Shown one piece after another: positions 47,601 through 55,661 of a stretch of DNA of 64,000 nucleotides. The number at the start of each line of letters is the position of its first letter. The stretch's first letter is position 1. Where the stretch lies: NCBI GenBank assembly GCA_018266215.1, contig JAFEAV010000016.1:32519-96518 (forward strand), written 5' to 3'. The stretch comes from Cyanobacteria bacterium SZAS LIN-3 (GTDB lineage: Bacteria; Cyanobacteriota; Vampirovibrionia; Obscuribacterales; Obscuribacteraceae). The notes under the pieces are model-generated. The model did no database searches. It saw only the letters and a list, made by a program, of their open reading frames with translations, and was not told the origin of the DNA. The translations under genes were made by a program, and so were the position numbers.

Positions 47601-49749
47601 GCAGGACGACATGTTGCGCGCTCAGCAGCAGGCTCAGCTCAAGGCCCAGCAGCCCGCTCAGTACCAATCTCCAGCTCAGGCCCAGCTTGCCGCGCAGCAG
47701 CGTGCTCAGGCCGCGGCCCAACAGTCTCAGCTGGCGGCGCAGCAACAAGCGCAACTGGCGGCGCAGCAGCAGGCCCAACTGGCTGCTCAACAGCAAGCGC
47801 AACTGGCGGCGCAGCAACAGGCTCAACTTGCCGCTCAGCAGCAAGCGCAGTTACTGGCTAAACAGCAAGCCGAGGCCGCCGCCCGGGCGCAGCAGGAAGA
47901 ACTCGCCCGCCAGCAGCAAGAGGCCATGCTGAAGCAGCAGCAGTTGCAGCAAGAAGAATTGCAGCGCCAGCAAGAAGAATACTTGCGCATGCAGCAGGAA
48001 GCGCAATTGCGCGCTCAGCAAGAAGAGCAGTATCGTCTGGAGCAGGAAGAGCAGTTGCGCTTGCAGCAAGAAGCTCAACAGCGCGCTCACTATGAAGCTC
48101 AGGTGCGGGCGCAGCAGGTAGCGGCGCTGCGCGAACAGCAGGAACAACTGGCAATTGCCAAACGAGAGGCCCAGGCTCGGGCCGAGCAAGAAGCCCTGGC
48201 CCGGGCGCAGGAAGAAGAGCGCATCAAAGCGGAGCAACTGGCTCAGGAGATGCGGGTCAAGGAAGCCAAGGAAGAAGAGTTCATTCGCCAGCAGCAAATC
48301 CTGGTGGTGCAGCAACGCGAAGAAGCCGCCAGGAAGGCCGCCGAGAGCGCCGCGCTCATTGCTCAGCAGGAAGCGCAGATGCAGGCCCTGCGAGAGCAAG
48401 AGGCGATTATCCGGGCGGAACAGGAAGCGCAGCAACAGGCCGAGCTCGCGGCACAGCAGGAAGCGGAAGCTATCGCCGCGCAGCAGGCTGCCCATGAAGC
48501 TGAACGCCTGGTCCGGGAGCAGGCCGAAGCCCAGGCTCAGGAACAGTCACGGTTGGCCCTTGAACGCGCTCAGCAGGCGCAGCAGATGCTCTTCCAGGCA
48601 AAAACGCCACCGGCCGAAGCGGCTCCATCACCGCCGCCGCAGCCTGAGGCGCCCAAGAAAGGCAAAGGCAAGAAAAAAGCCGCCGCTGCCAGCGAACCGC
48701 TCAAGGAAGATTTCTCTCCCTCCGTGCCCATCGGTGAGCCACCGTCGGCGGTGCCAAGTTTTGCGGCGGCCGATCCCGGTCTCCCGCCTTCTTCAGCGGC
48801 TGCTTTTGAGCCGCCGGCTGCGCCGGTCTACGATTATGCCGCCCAGGCCAACGCCTACATGCCGACGACCCAGTCGGATCTTGCGCCGGTGGAACAGGGT
48901 CAGTACGCACCTTTTGCCGATCCTGCTCTGGAAGCGCCTGCCGCCGGAGAGGATGATGCGGTGATTCAGACATTCTATGATCCCACCCAGGACAATCCCG
49001 CCCTGGCTGCCCCGGTGGCAGCGGCTCCTGCTCCGGTGCCGGCTCCTGCTCCGGCCCCCGAACCGCCTGATCCACGGGATGTATTCTGGAGTAACGTCAA
49101 CAATTCAATGATTGGCGGCGTCAAGGAAGTATCGCCCGGCGGCACTTTACCGCCATCCGGTTACGGAGCCAAGGCCAGGGAAGCCGCTCAGGCAGCTCAG
49201 CAGGCCCCTCAACCGGCCCCTCAACCCGTGCATCCCGCGCAGCACCCACCCCATGTCCCGATCCCGGGTCTTACTTCGCCTCTGGCGCAGGACCCGGATG
49301 AGTTCTACCCGGATGGTGTGATTGTGCCCGGCCCGATGTCTTCGCAGTTGGCGAGGCAGTATCCCAACGGTGTGCCGCAACCGGTTGTCCCCCAGGCACC
49401 GCAGCAGAGGCTGCCGCAGCCGGCACCGGTCATGCCCACCGGCGCGCTCGGGATGGTCTGTCCCGGCTGCACCACTCACCTTGAGCCCGGCTCTCGCTTC
49501 TGCGGCGAGTGCGGTTTCCGTCTGGAAGTGCGCATCACGGCCTGTCATCTGTGCGGTGCTCCGCTGGAGCCCAATTCCAGATTTTGCGGAGAGTGCGGCT
49601 CCCAGCTGCGTGATAAGGGTCCTAGTCCGGCTATGGCTGTTCCTCAACCGGCTATGTCGGAAGAATCACAGCGCTATGAAACCTACCTCTCCGGTCAGAA
49701 ACCTTCACAGCAGGGCTGGGTGACCAAGTTGAAAAAGCTGCTCGACTGA
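44668..49749 (+). CDS. Nuclease-helicase-coiled-coil-zinc-ribbon fusion protein
   Basis: Protein of 1693 residues. About 205-290 resembles a VSR/DUF559-like PD-(D/E)XK nuclease (GDYSVDFAL, LAIECDV, SDGWKLLRFT). About 335-945 is a UvrD/Rep helicase: Walker A GGAGTGKST near 345, VLVDEFQDA near 538, GDEDESIFESKGA near 568, ERNWRNHPDI, SLHEAKGKEYPVVFLTG and RRLCYLGISRAKELLYLS. About 960-1308 is a Gln/Ala/Glu coiled coil with octapeptide repeats. A Pro/Ala-rich disordered stretch follows, then two zinc ribbons (CPGC...FCGECG near 1598-1612, CHLCG...FCGECG near 1628-1641). The first 200 residues are an unrecognised fold. Start GTG 44668 is uncertain. Confidence 0.9.
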   Translation: MQNTQRSSQVPNRVPPQPEECRDAVHWFVDSVGLYMGSVRGLFLSDYSEDQEALIEAAVINFKSRGVSTMVVSGDMLYKQAEYLFQHAVSQSPFGRPLLSKMELDMLDADVVIVKDMAPPTTPPQLWYVYHHLLYPRALGQKTLLLSTPLGYDEFLAAGAQCEDLEYAGRRITWEKACWLLDGIMIDLHHFRQLRSESLPPMLKAEYFLYKTCVSRGLKPTPQYVVGDYSVDFALVERGNKLAIECDVLASLDQPNKGSFDAKRTLVLLSDGWKLLRFTTIDLLSNLGECADAVDETWVKGYKKSPAGRLISGQNSSSILELPVEDDVQRLAIINGAGPVAITGGAGTGKSTCIVRRAAYLLAQGVSPEKILVVSHSTDSVRALREEVEKLVDRPTVQKMPFYSWNELGLKLLKENTGAIKRKPPLKVEANPQRIIQRLLTKYRKDLDLLTLELAEELEEYTIASLISLYKANLVTPKHVKDKAKSTVDELVAKVYLGYDEQLQKSNKIDRDDMVSLAAQLLADHPDIRARYQYQYDFVLVDEFQDATAAADLLARTLALPQDNLYIAGDEDESIFESKGALPKILSEVSVRLPNGRCYVLERNWRNHPDIVNASINLLQGLHKRRIAKEMEPAWEVPDTQAIIGPHLAESESQEAEWVAGEIQTLLDAGRNPQDIAILYRYNRYASMVEEALFRKGIKCLTTNPDSTMVPDEVADVMAFLRLVMDPDGPKARESFERVCQLRSKEVDPKLFGTIASFAEANNLSFIKAVEIYSEAVADQSCQDVGQLVLIIRTMNHENLPPAETIALLKRTQRLNEYYKSVKVPPGVNYEPMRKLGQLEEEARKYKTVAEFVKSQQSSQKGGPDSPDAEPLVYILSLHEAKGKEYPVVFLTGMAEGLFPSETANDPEEERRLCYLGISRAKELLYLSYPSQFNDVALAPSRYLVDMGLVMTEPVITPEMQQEALIVAQQKAAQLKAQQDDMLRAQQQAQLKAQQPAQYQSPAQAQLAAQQRAQAAAQQSQLAAQQQAQLAAQQQAQLAAQQQAQLAAQQQAQLAAQQQAQLLAKQQAEAAARAQQEELARQQQEAMLKQQQLQQEELQRQQEEYLRMQQEAQLRAQQEEQYRLEQEEQLRLQQEAQQRAHYEAQVRAQQVAALREQQEQLAIAKREAQARAEQEALARAQEEERIKAEQLAQEMRVKEAKEEEFIRQQQILVVQQREEAARKAAESAALIAQQEAQMQALREQEAIIRAEQEAQQQAELAAQQEAEAIAAQQAAHEAERLVREQAEAQAQEQSRLALERAQQAQQMLFQAKTPPAEAAPSPPPQPEAPKKGKGKKKAAAASEPLKEDFSPSVPIGEPPSAVPSFAAADPGLPPSSAAAFEPPAAPVYDYAAQANAYMPTTQSDLAPVEQGQYAPFADPALEAPAAGEDDAVIQTFYDPTQDNPALAAPVAAAPAPVPAPAPAPEPPDPRDVFWSNVNNSMIGGVKEVSPGGTLPPSGYGAKAREAAQAAQQAPQPAPQPVHPAQHPPHVPIPGLTSPLAQDPDEFYPDGVIVPGPMSSQLARQYPNGVPQPVVPQAPQQRLPQPAPVMPTGALGMVCPGCTTHLEPGSRFCGECGFRLEVRITACHLCGAPLEPNSRFCGECGSQLRDKGPSPAMAVPQPAMSEESQRYETYLSGQKPSQQGWVTKLKKLLD
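47728..47871 (+). repeat. 24-bp tandem coding repeats (Gln/Ala octapeptide)
   Basis: Six consecutive 24-bp units encode QLAAQQQA-type octapeptides (the last is QLLAKQQA). Synonymous differences between units show that they are not a recent duplication only. They form the start of the coiled-coil region. Copy number may vary between strains through slippage. Confidence 0.85.
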
Positions 49750-49752
49750 GTT

Positions 49753-51588
49753 TTAGTCTTGCCCTTTGGGCAGCGTGAAGAAGAACTGCGAGCCTTCTCC
49801 TTCGGTTGACTCCACCCAGATCTGACCACGATGCAAGTGTACGATCGCCTGGCAAATGGTCAGACCAAGTCCGGAGCCGCCCCGGCTGCGTGATGTCTGG
49901 TTGGCTGCCTGCTGGAAGCGGTCAAAAACTTTTTTCAGCATCTCCGGCGGGATGCCCGAGCCTTCATCGCGCACACTGAATGTAACTGTAGTACCGCTGT
50001 TATGCGCGCTGAGCGTGATTGAGCCGCCTTTGGGCGTAAATTTGATGGCATTGGAGACGAGATTGATGAGCACCCGGTGCAGCATCTGTCTGTCCGCCAT
50101 GACGACGGATTTGGTCGGCTTGATTTTTAGCAGTACACCGGTTTCAGTCGCCAGGGCGGCTGATTCTTCCATGACCTGTTCGAAAATTTCGGCGGCGCTG
50201 ACTGGCTGTAGATTGATGGCCATCATGCCGGATTTTATTTTTTCGATATCAATCAGGTCGCCGATCAAGAGCATCATGCGATTACAACTGCGCTTGGCAC
50301 CGGCCAGATGCTTCAACGACTTGTCCTGGGGATTGGCTGTCAGAGCCGGATTTTTAGAGAACAATGTTTCCAGCATATCGAGACAAATTTCCACTGTCAT
50401 CAGTGGAGTGCGCAGATCGTGCGTCACCATGGCGACAACATCCTGTCGCAACTGTTCGGCATGGCTTTGTTCAGTGACATCATGAAAGATGCTGTAGAGC
50501 TCACCTTTGCTGCCTTCCATAGGCGCCCAGCGAGCGGACCAGAGAGCTTGTCTCGGCTCTCCGTCGGTGCGTCTGATTGTTATTTTCAGCGGTTTCGGTG
50601 ACTTTCCCAGCATTGCCTGATCTCTGAAGGCACAGGCTTTTTCGGTATCGCCTGCGTCGAGATAGTCGGTCAGAGGAGTAGAGAGGATATTTTCGTCCGA
50701 TATTGCAAAAAGGCTTTCACAGGCGGGATTGGCGCTGACAAATTTGAGATCGGTATCGAAGGAGCAAATGCAGTCGTAGGCTGATTCAAGTATTGCTCTT
50801 TCCTTGCTGGCGGCATTTTTCATATCGCTGGCCATCTGGTGAAAAATCTTGTCCACTCTTGCTATTTCATCGCCGCCCGAGAGCGGCTCGTTAAGAGGCC
50901 TGTTGCTGGCCAGTCTATAGCTGTTGTCGTTGATGACATTGAGTCGGTTGACGATACTGCGAGCCAGCAGCAGACCGAGCAACAATGACAGGGCTATGTT
51001 GGCGCAGCCGCCGGCGATCAAGAGGGTCTGGACATCTTCGCGAAACTTGCGTTGTCTTTCGGGGCTGGCCTGGGCAAGGGCTTTGCCCGCGTCACCCAGA
51101 CTGAGAAGCTCTCTAGACAGGGCCATGGTGCTGGCATTCAATTTGGCCCAGGCCGGGGTTAAGTTGGCGCTGCCGCTGCGTTTGGCCTGGCGATATTCGG
51201 ATCTGGCGATGGTCAGTTCTCGTTCGCCTTCGTACATGTTGTTTATGGCTCGATTGAGAGAGCGCAATTGTTCAGGATTTTCCCGGGTCAGTCTCCTGAG
51301 TTGATTGAAATGCGCTTCAATACTTTCAGTCAGTGTCTGATATTTCGAACCCATTACTGGATTTAAATGTACAGAATCCGGCGTACCGAAGTTGCTTTTT
51401 ACCGAGAGGATATCGCGGGTAAGCTCCAGCACCTCGTCCGAGATGCGGCGCGCCACCTCAGCCTTGCGAGCTTCTTCCTCGGCCTGATTTTGCAGATATG
51501 CCACCGCTGCAATAAGTGCCAGTTGCAGTACGAGCGGCACCGAAATCAGGATGAAAATTTTTGTTCGAAGGCTACTTAGGCTGAGCAT
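49753..51588 (-). CDS. Membrane sensor histidine kinase with HAMP and PAS domains
   Basis: About 611 residues from ATG 51588. Two membrane segments (about 11-31 and 184-206) enclose an extracytoplasmic helical sensor similar to CHASE3-type four-helix domains. A HAMP linker, a PAS domain (ILESAYDCICSFDTDLKFVSANPACESLF), the phospho-His in VTHDLRTPL, and the ATPase boxes (LVSNAIKF, DEGSGIP, GSGLGLTI) follow. The gene is divergent from the OmpR-type regulator at 51672, with a 14-bp inverted repeat in the gap, so they should form a two-component pair. It is convergent with the giant helicase gene after 3 bp. The signal is unknown. Confidence 0.92.
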   Translation of the reverse strand: MLSLSSLRTKIFILISVPLVLQLALIAAVAYLQNQAEEEARKAEVARRISDEVLELTRDILSVKSNFGTPDSVHLNPVMGSKYQTLTESIEAHFNQLRRLTRENPEQLRSLNRAINNMYEGERELTIARSEYRQAKRSGSANLTPAWAKLNASTMALSRELLSLGDAGKALAQASPERQRKFREDVQTLLIAGGCANIALSLLLGLLLARSIVNRLNVINDNSYRLASNRPLNEPLSGGDEIARVDKIFHQMASDMKNAASKERAILESAYDCICSFDTDLKFVSANPACESLFAISDENILSTPLTDYLDAGDTEKACAFRDQAMLGKSPKPLKITIRRTDGEPRQALWSARWAPMEGSKGELYSIFHDVTEQSHAEQLRQDVVAMVTHDLRTPLMTVEICLDMLETLFSKNPALTANPQDKSLKHLAGAKRSCNRMMLLIGDLIDIEKIKSGMMAINLQPVSAAEIFEQVMEESAALATETGVLLKIKPTKSVVMADRQMLHRVLINLVSNAIKFTPKGGSITLSAHNSGTTVTFSVRDEGSGIPPEMLKKVFDRFQQAANQTSRSRGGSGLGLTICQAIVHLHRGQIWVESTEGEGSQFFFTLPKGQD

Positions 51589-51597
51589 TGGCAATTT

Positions 51598-51633
51598 ATT
51601 CCACACCGATTGTCTAATGAATCGGCGTGGAAT
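51598..51633. promoter_or_regulatory. 14-bp inverted repeat between divergent kinase and regulator genes
   Basis: ATTCCACACCGATT (51598-51611) and AATCGGCGTGGAAT (51620-51633) match at 13 of 14 positions around an 8-bp spacer. It lies between the start of the histidine kinase and that of the response regulator, where one site could control both. Confidence 0.6.
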
Positions 51634-51671
51634 AGCTGGAATGAGAGTTTGTTGATCCGTGGTTGCTTGAA

Positions 51672-52355
51672 ATGCCGAAAATCCTTGTGGTGGAAGATGA
51701 TGCGGATCTGGCCGAAATGATGTCCAGCTGGTTCGGAAATGAGCGTTATACGGTTGAAGTGGCCCTTGATGGTGCCTACGCCCGCGATCTTCTCAAGGCT
51801 TCCGCCTATGATGTCATTGTTCTGGACTGGGATCTGCCCGGTTGCAGCGGCATTGATGTATTGCAGGAGTTTCGTGCCGGTGGTGGCCATAGTCCCGTAA
51901 TCATGCTCACCGGCAAATCTGAAATCGCTGACAAGGAAGCCGGTTTGGGCCTTGGTGCCGATGATTATCTGACCAAACCCTTTGCCATTCGCGAGCTCGG
52001 TGCCAGGGTGCAGGCGCTCTTGCGTCGGCCGCCCCTGGTTAACTCGGCGGTTTTGCAGGTGGGCAAGGTGGAGCTTGATATAGGCAAGCACAGAGTGCTG
52101 GTTGGCGGCGAAGAAGTGCATCTTTTACCGCGGGATTTTGCGCTGCTTGAGTTTTTCTTGCGCCACAAGGATCAGGTTTTTAGCGGGGAAGCCCTGATTG
52201 AAAGGGTCTGGTCATCAGACTCTGATGCTACTCCGGAGGGACTTCGCACGGCCATCAAACGTATCAGGAAGAAGATTGACGGCGGTGCGGAAGAGACCCG
52301 ATCAATGATAGAAACCATTCCGAGAGTTGGTTACAGACTGCGCCTTCCCCGCTAA
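51672..52355 (+). CDS. OmpR/PhoB-family response regulator
   Basis: Transcription factor of 227 residues. Receiver domain: VVEDDADL (acidic pocket), phospho-Asp in VLDWDLPG near 52, MLTGKS, and the Lys in TKPF near 102. The C-terminal winged-helix DNA-binding domain has the usual pattern (LLPRDFALLEFFLRHKDQVFSGEALIERVW, GLRTAIKRIRKKI, IETIPRVGYRL). The start ATG 51672 gives MPKILVVED; a TTG at 51663 is less likely. Presumed partner of the kinase at 49753-51588. Confidence 0.93.
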   Translation: MPKILVVEDDADLAEMMSSWFGNERYTVEVALDGAYARDLLKASAYDVIVLDWDLPGCSGIDVLQEFRAGGGHSPVIMLTGKSEIADKEAGLGLGADDYLTKPFAIRELGARVQALLRRPPLVNSAVLQVGKVELDIGKHRVLVGGEEVHLLPRDFALLEFFLRHKDQVFSGEALIERVWSSDSDATPEGLRTAIKRIRKKIDGGAEETRSMIETIPRVGYRLRLPR

Positions 52356-52730
52356 TCAGTTGCTCTCTTCCAATTTTTGCAGGGTTGTTTTAGGGCACAT
52401 ATCTTCCTTGGCCTCGGGAGTCGGCGGTGCTTTGTGCAGTTCGGGGTGACTCTGGGGGGCATGATGTTCCATCTGCTGGCGTCTGTCTTCCCCGTATGGA
52501 TTTTCGATAGTGCATTGTCCGAAACCCAGTTCCGTAAGATCGGCTTTTTTCGAAGGTTGCAGTATCTCGGATAGTTTTTTCAGGATCTGACTGTTGCCGT
52601 GGCCGCAGCCTTCACCAGCGCCGTGCGATCCAATTTCAGCGTACATTTTATTGCTGGCGGCTGATTGTTCAGCGGAGTAAGTCGGTATGTGATCGCTGAG
52701 TTCGGCTCTGTTTACGGTGTTGGTGCTCAT
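52356..52730 (-). CDS. Hypothetical small hydrophilic protein
   Basis: Protein of 124 residues with AGAGGT before the ATG, which supports a real gene. It is polar, His/Glu/Lys-rich (EGCGHGNSQILKKLSEIL, EDRRQQMEHHAPQSHPEL) and has no signal peptide or membrane segment. Its stop abuts that of the response regulator (convergent). The family is not recognised. Confidence 0.5.
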   Translation of the reverse strand: MSTNTVNRAELSDHIPTYSAEQSAASNKMYAEIGSHGAGEGCGHGNSQILKKLSEILQPSKKADLTELGFGQCTIENPYGEDRRQQMEHHAPQSHPELHKAPPTPEAKEDMCPKTTLQKLEESN

Positions 52731-52852
52731 TAGTAATTACCTCTCAAGAAATGGGGGGCGGTTGCCTTATGCCAGAACAATAGCGCCCGCTTAAAACTAA
52801 GAGGTGACTTATCTGTGACTGAAATATGACCGCGTTAGTTTTGACGAAGGGT

Positions 52853-53413
52853 TTATCTGTGCCTGCAACCGCTGTCGCTCTTTTGTTTCTGGCAGTGGAG
52901 CAATTCATCAATGTATGGGAGGAAGTCGGTCAGGGCCTGTTCGTCCTGTGTACCACCGGTAAAAGGTCGGCACTGGATAAAGTGGTGTCCCAGTATTTTG
53001 CCCCAGTCCTCGAGGTTTACCAGGCTACGCTTGCGGCCCAGCCAGGTCATTTTGTAGGCGATACCCAGGGATTCTCCGGCCATATCATCAATCAGGACAA
53101 ACTTGTCCGGACGACCGATCTGGTGCACATTGTCCGGTCCCCATATTTTGCCGACATGGCCGATAAGGCCGAGCTCGGTCAGGACACGGGTCTGGAATAC
53201 AGAGTGGCCGAGCGATAAAACCTGGACGTCGTATTTTTTGCCCAGCTCCTGCAAAAATTCGCTGGCACTGGGTCTGGCTTCGGTACGCACATGACGCCAC
53301 TGGAAGAAAAATTTGTTCTTACGCTTGTCGCAAAAAAGCTGCCGGCACAAAACCGGGTAGACATCTGTGTTTACCAGAGTGCGGTCACAGTCTACAAAGA
53401 CTATTTCTTTCAA
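52853..53413 (-). CDS. HAD-superfamily phosphatase-like protein
   Basis: Protein of 186 residues with the HAD motif I DCDRTLVNTD (FVDCDRTLV, nucleophile Asp9 and Asp11), a motif II-type LSLGHS and the late acidic motif FVLIDDMAGES. The short cap resembles FCP1/NIF-type and class III phosphatases. TTG start with GGAAG upstream. The substrate is unknown; the shape suggests a small-molecule or protein phosphatase. It is followed downstream by the small hydrophilic gene on the same strand. Confidence 0.75.
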   Translation of the reverse strand: MKEIVFVDCDRTLVNTDVYPVLCRQLFCDKRKNKFFFQWRHVRTEARPSASEFLQELGKKYDVQVLSLGHSVFQTRVLTELGLIGHVGKIWGPDNVHQIGRPDKFVLIDDMAGESLGIAYKMTWLGRKRSLVNLEDWGKILGHHFIQCRPFTGGTQDEQALTDFLPYIDELLHCQKQKSDSGCRHR

Positions 53414-53475
53414 GGGCTCTTCCGGTCGCTATCCCAGAGCTTTATTCCACTATTTGGCGCGATTCAGTTAAAGTG

Positions 53476-54270
53476 TCAATGTACATTGCGCTTTTTGATG
53501 ATTTCGATGGCCTTGACCGGACCGTTATCCTTGATTTTGGGGCGGTCGTCCAGCTTGCTCAGGTCTGAGACGGTGGTGAAGTCCCTGGGTGGATCGAATG
53601 TATTAGCGGGCAGTTTGACCGCCTGGATACTATTAGTTAGCAAAAGTGTATGTAATTGGTCAGCCAGGTCCACATATTTAAAACGCAAGGGCAGGCCTTC
53701 TCCGCCAAATTCGGAAATGCCGTAGTAGCGACAGATGATGAGCTTACCCTGTTTAGGCAATTTGTCCATTGGACCTTTGTCGGCAATCATCAGCTCGGCC
53801 CATTTAGCAAAGCGGGGACCGGCAAAGGCTCTTTCCAGGTCCTTTAATTGTTTGGCCTCAAAGGCTTTGCTGGTTTCACAACTGACGGCGGCCGTCCCGC
53901 TCAAAGTAGCTTTGGTCCCGCGCTTGAGCGGCAGGTCATTTAAGGGGGCGCCGCCGGTGATGCTGATTATGTCTTTGCCGCTGCCGGGATATTTTGCGGC
54001 GGTGTAGGTGCAAATGCGCCTGGAGCGCTGATTCAGGGCATATACTTTCCAGTCGGGGGCGCGGGCAATCAGGCCGTTGCCGTTTTTGCGGTCCAGTATT
54101 TTGACGGCATTGGCTGAGATCAGGACATCTTTATCGCCGGTGATTGTGCTTGTCTGGTAGAGAGAAAAGCCGTCAATCTCACCCGCTGTCGGGGCTGCCT
54201 GTGCCGGTAAAAATGGCAGGGAGATTATGGCACTAACGATGGCTGCCGGTAGGAAGGATTTTTTCAACAA
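53476..54270 (-). CDS. Exported protein of unknown function downstream of coaE
   Basis: Protein of 264 residues with a signal peptide (FLPAAIVSAIISLPFLPAQA). The mature part has short beta-like strands and Cys residues near 87, 129 and 179, with a FAGPRFAKWAELMIADKGP helix. It overlaps the end of coaE by 38 bp in another frame and begins with TTG, so translation is likely coupled. The family is not recognised. Confidence 0.6.
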   Translation of the reverse strand: MLKKSFLPAAIVSAIISLPFLPAQAAPTAGEIDGFSLYQTSTITGDKDVLISANAVKILDRKNGNGLIARAPDWKVYALNQRSRRICTYTAAKYPGSGKDIISITGGAPLNDLPLKRGTKATLSGTAAVSCETSKAFEAKQLKDLERAFAGPRFAKWAELMIADKGPMDKLPKQGKLIICRYYGISEFGGEGLPLRFKYVDLADQLHTLLLTNSIQAVKLPANTFDPPRDFTTVSDLSKLDDRPKIKDNGPVKAIEIIKKRNVH

Positions 54271-54925
54271 GCAATTTCACCTGTCTTTCGGTTTCCGCTG
54301 CGCTAAACGAATTGTCTATTACTTGATTGGCCAGTTTTATTTTTTCCTGCTGCGGCATTTGAGCTTGCAATCGGCTGTCAATCTCAGCATCCGTCAAATT
54401 GTCTCTTTCCCGCAGGCGCTGTCGCAAAGTCTGTTCGTCTGTGTAGATAGTCCAGACCTCATCATATTCACCCTGGAGCTTAGACTCAAACAGGAGGGGC
54501 ACAAGCACTGCCACCAGTGGTTGGCCGGCCAGCTCGCTGAGACGCCTACGCAGCGCCAGTATGGTGTTGGGGTGGACGATTTTTTCCAGCTTTTTGCGCT
54601 CTCCTTCATCGGCAAAAACAATCTGTCCCAATTTTTTGCGATTGATTGGATGCTGGATCCATGGTTGCGACGGGTCGTTCTTTTGAGCGGTATCGGTACT
54701 GACTGTTTTGCCCATGTCCAGAACGTCCGTCCCAAATTGTTCGACGAGTGCCTTTTTAGTTGTCTGGTCCTCGCTCAGGAGGTCGTGCACCAGTATGTCA
54801 GTGTCGATTACTGTTATGCCCATGGATGTCAAAATTTTGCCGACAATTGATTTACCGGAGGCAATTGAGCCTGTGATGCCCAGGACGAACGGTCGGCGAT
54901 TGACTCCTGGCTGCTTGGCCGGCAT
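54233..54925 (-). CDS. coaE: Dephospho-CoA kinase
   Basis: Last enzyme of coenzyme A synthesis; phosphorylates the 3'-OH of dephospho-CoA with ATP. 230 residues. P-loop GSIASGKS near 19-26, VIDTDILVHDLL (substrate Asp), LVPLLFE near 142 and the Arg-rich lid (LRQRLRERD) are present; the DxD-type substrate site is intact. The ATG overlaps the stop of the upstream exported protein gene by one base (TAATG). The 3' end overlaps the next gene by 38 bp. Confidence 0.94.
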   Translation of the reverse strand: MPAKQPGVNRRPFVLGITGSIASGKSIVGKILTSMGITVIDTDILVHDLLSEDQTTKKALVEQFGTDVLDMGKTVSTDTAQKNDPSQPWIQHPINRKKLGQIVFADEGERKKLEKIVHPNTILALRRRLSELAGQPLVAVLVPLLFESKLQGEYDEVWTIYTDEQTLRQRLRERDNLTDAEIDSRLQAQMPQQEKIKLANQVIDNSFSAAETERQVKLLVEKILPTGSHR

Positions 54926-55596
54926 TAGAGATTCTGGCCCCCAGTCTTGGTTTTGCCGTCCGAAAGCCCGGCGTCCACCTGGGTCATTATCTCCTTCAAT
55001 TGAGATAAAGTAAGGGCGCGGTTGCGGCTTTCGCAGAAGATTTTGACGTCGGTGGCGTCTGGGTCTGCCGAATTGTCCTCAGCTTTTATGCTCTGACGCA
55101 GTGTAATGATGGCGCGGTCCGCCCCTCCGCGATCGTTGGGACTGCTTATGAGCATGTGTCCCGATGTCAGGCTGAGGGCTTCCAGGCTGAGGCCGGCAGC
55201 GGCTATACCAGCTCGCACGGCTTCAAAGGCGTTTTCATAGCCGGTCTGTAATTGATAGGAGAGAATGGAATTTTTATCCAGGCCATTGTTGGGCTTGAAG
55301 AGTTGCTGTGCCTTGATGCGCCAGGCTTGCGGCACGCTGACTTGATTGCGACCGGAGGCGAGCAAAGGTTGTTTGATTGGCGGTGTCTCCGGCGGTGGTG
55401 GCACCGGCGGTCTGGCCGCCGGGGGGATGATATTGAGAGCCGGCGAAGCACCGGACTCCTGCACCGGTTGCACGGGCAAATCCTGCGCCAGTGCTGGTCC
55501 GGGTGCATAGCCGAGGCTCAGTAGGGGCACAATGCTAAAGAGCAAGGGAGAAAGGGTCCGGGGCCATTGACGTTCGATTCGCGGCGATTTCTTCAC
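54925..55596 (-). CDS. Exported Pro-rich protein upstream of coaE
   Basis: About 223 residues from GTG 55596, preferred because it gives a clean signal peptide (TLSPLLFSIVPLLSLGYAPGPALAQ) and leaves room for the promoters before the divergent gene at 55662; the ATG at 55644 is possible but crowds them. A Pro-rich linker (PPAARPPVPPPPETPP) precedes a folded domain with helices (ENAFEAVRAGIAAAGLSLEALS, LTLSQLKEIMTQVDAGL). The family is not recognised. First gene of the coaE operon. Confidence 0.6.
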   Translation of the reverse strand: MKKSPRIERQWPRTLSPLLFSIVPLLSLGYAPGPALAQDLPVQPVQESGASPALNIIPPAARPPVPPPPETPPIKQPLLASGRNQVSVPQAWRIKAQQLFKPNNGLDKNSILSYQLQTGYENAFEAVRAGIAAAGLSLEALSLTSGHMLISSPNDRGGADRAIITLRQSIKAEDNSADPDATDVKIFCESRNRALTLSQLKEIMTQVDAGLSDGKTKTGGQNL

Positions 55597-55661
55597 ACTG
55601 ACACCACAAAGCGGGAATACATTAGTCGATAAGTATAGGCGCATTTTACAGCAGGTTGCTC

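Noticed and set aside
47728..47871. CRISPR or minisatellite array
   Set aside because: The 24-bp units are contiguous, in frame and coding; there are no spacers.
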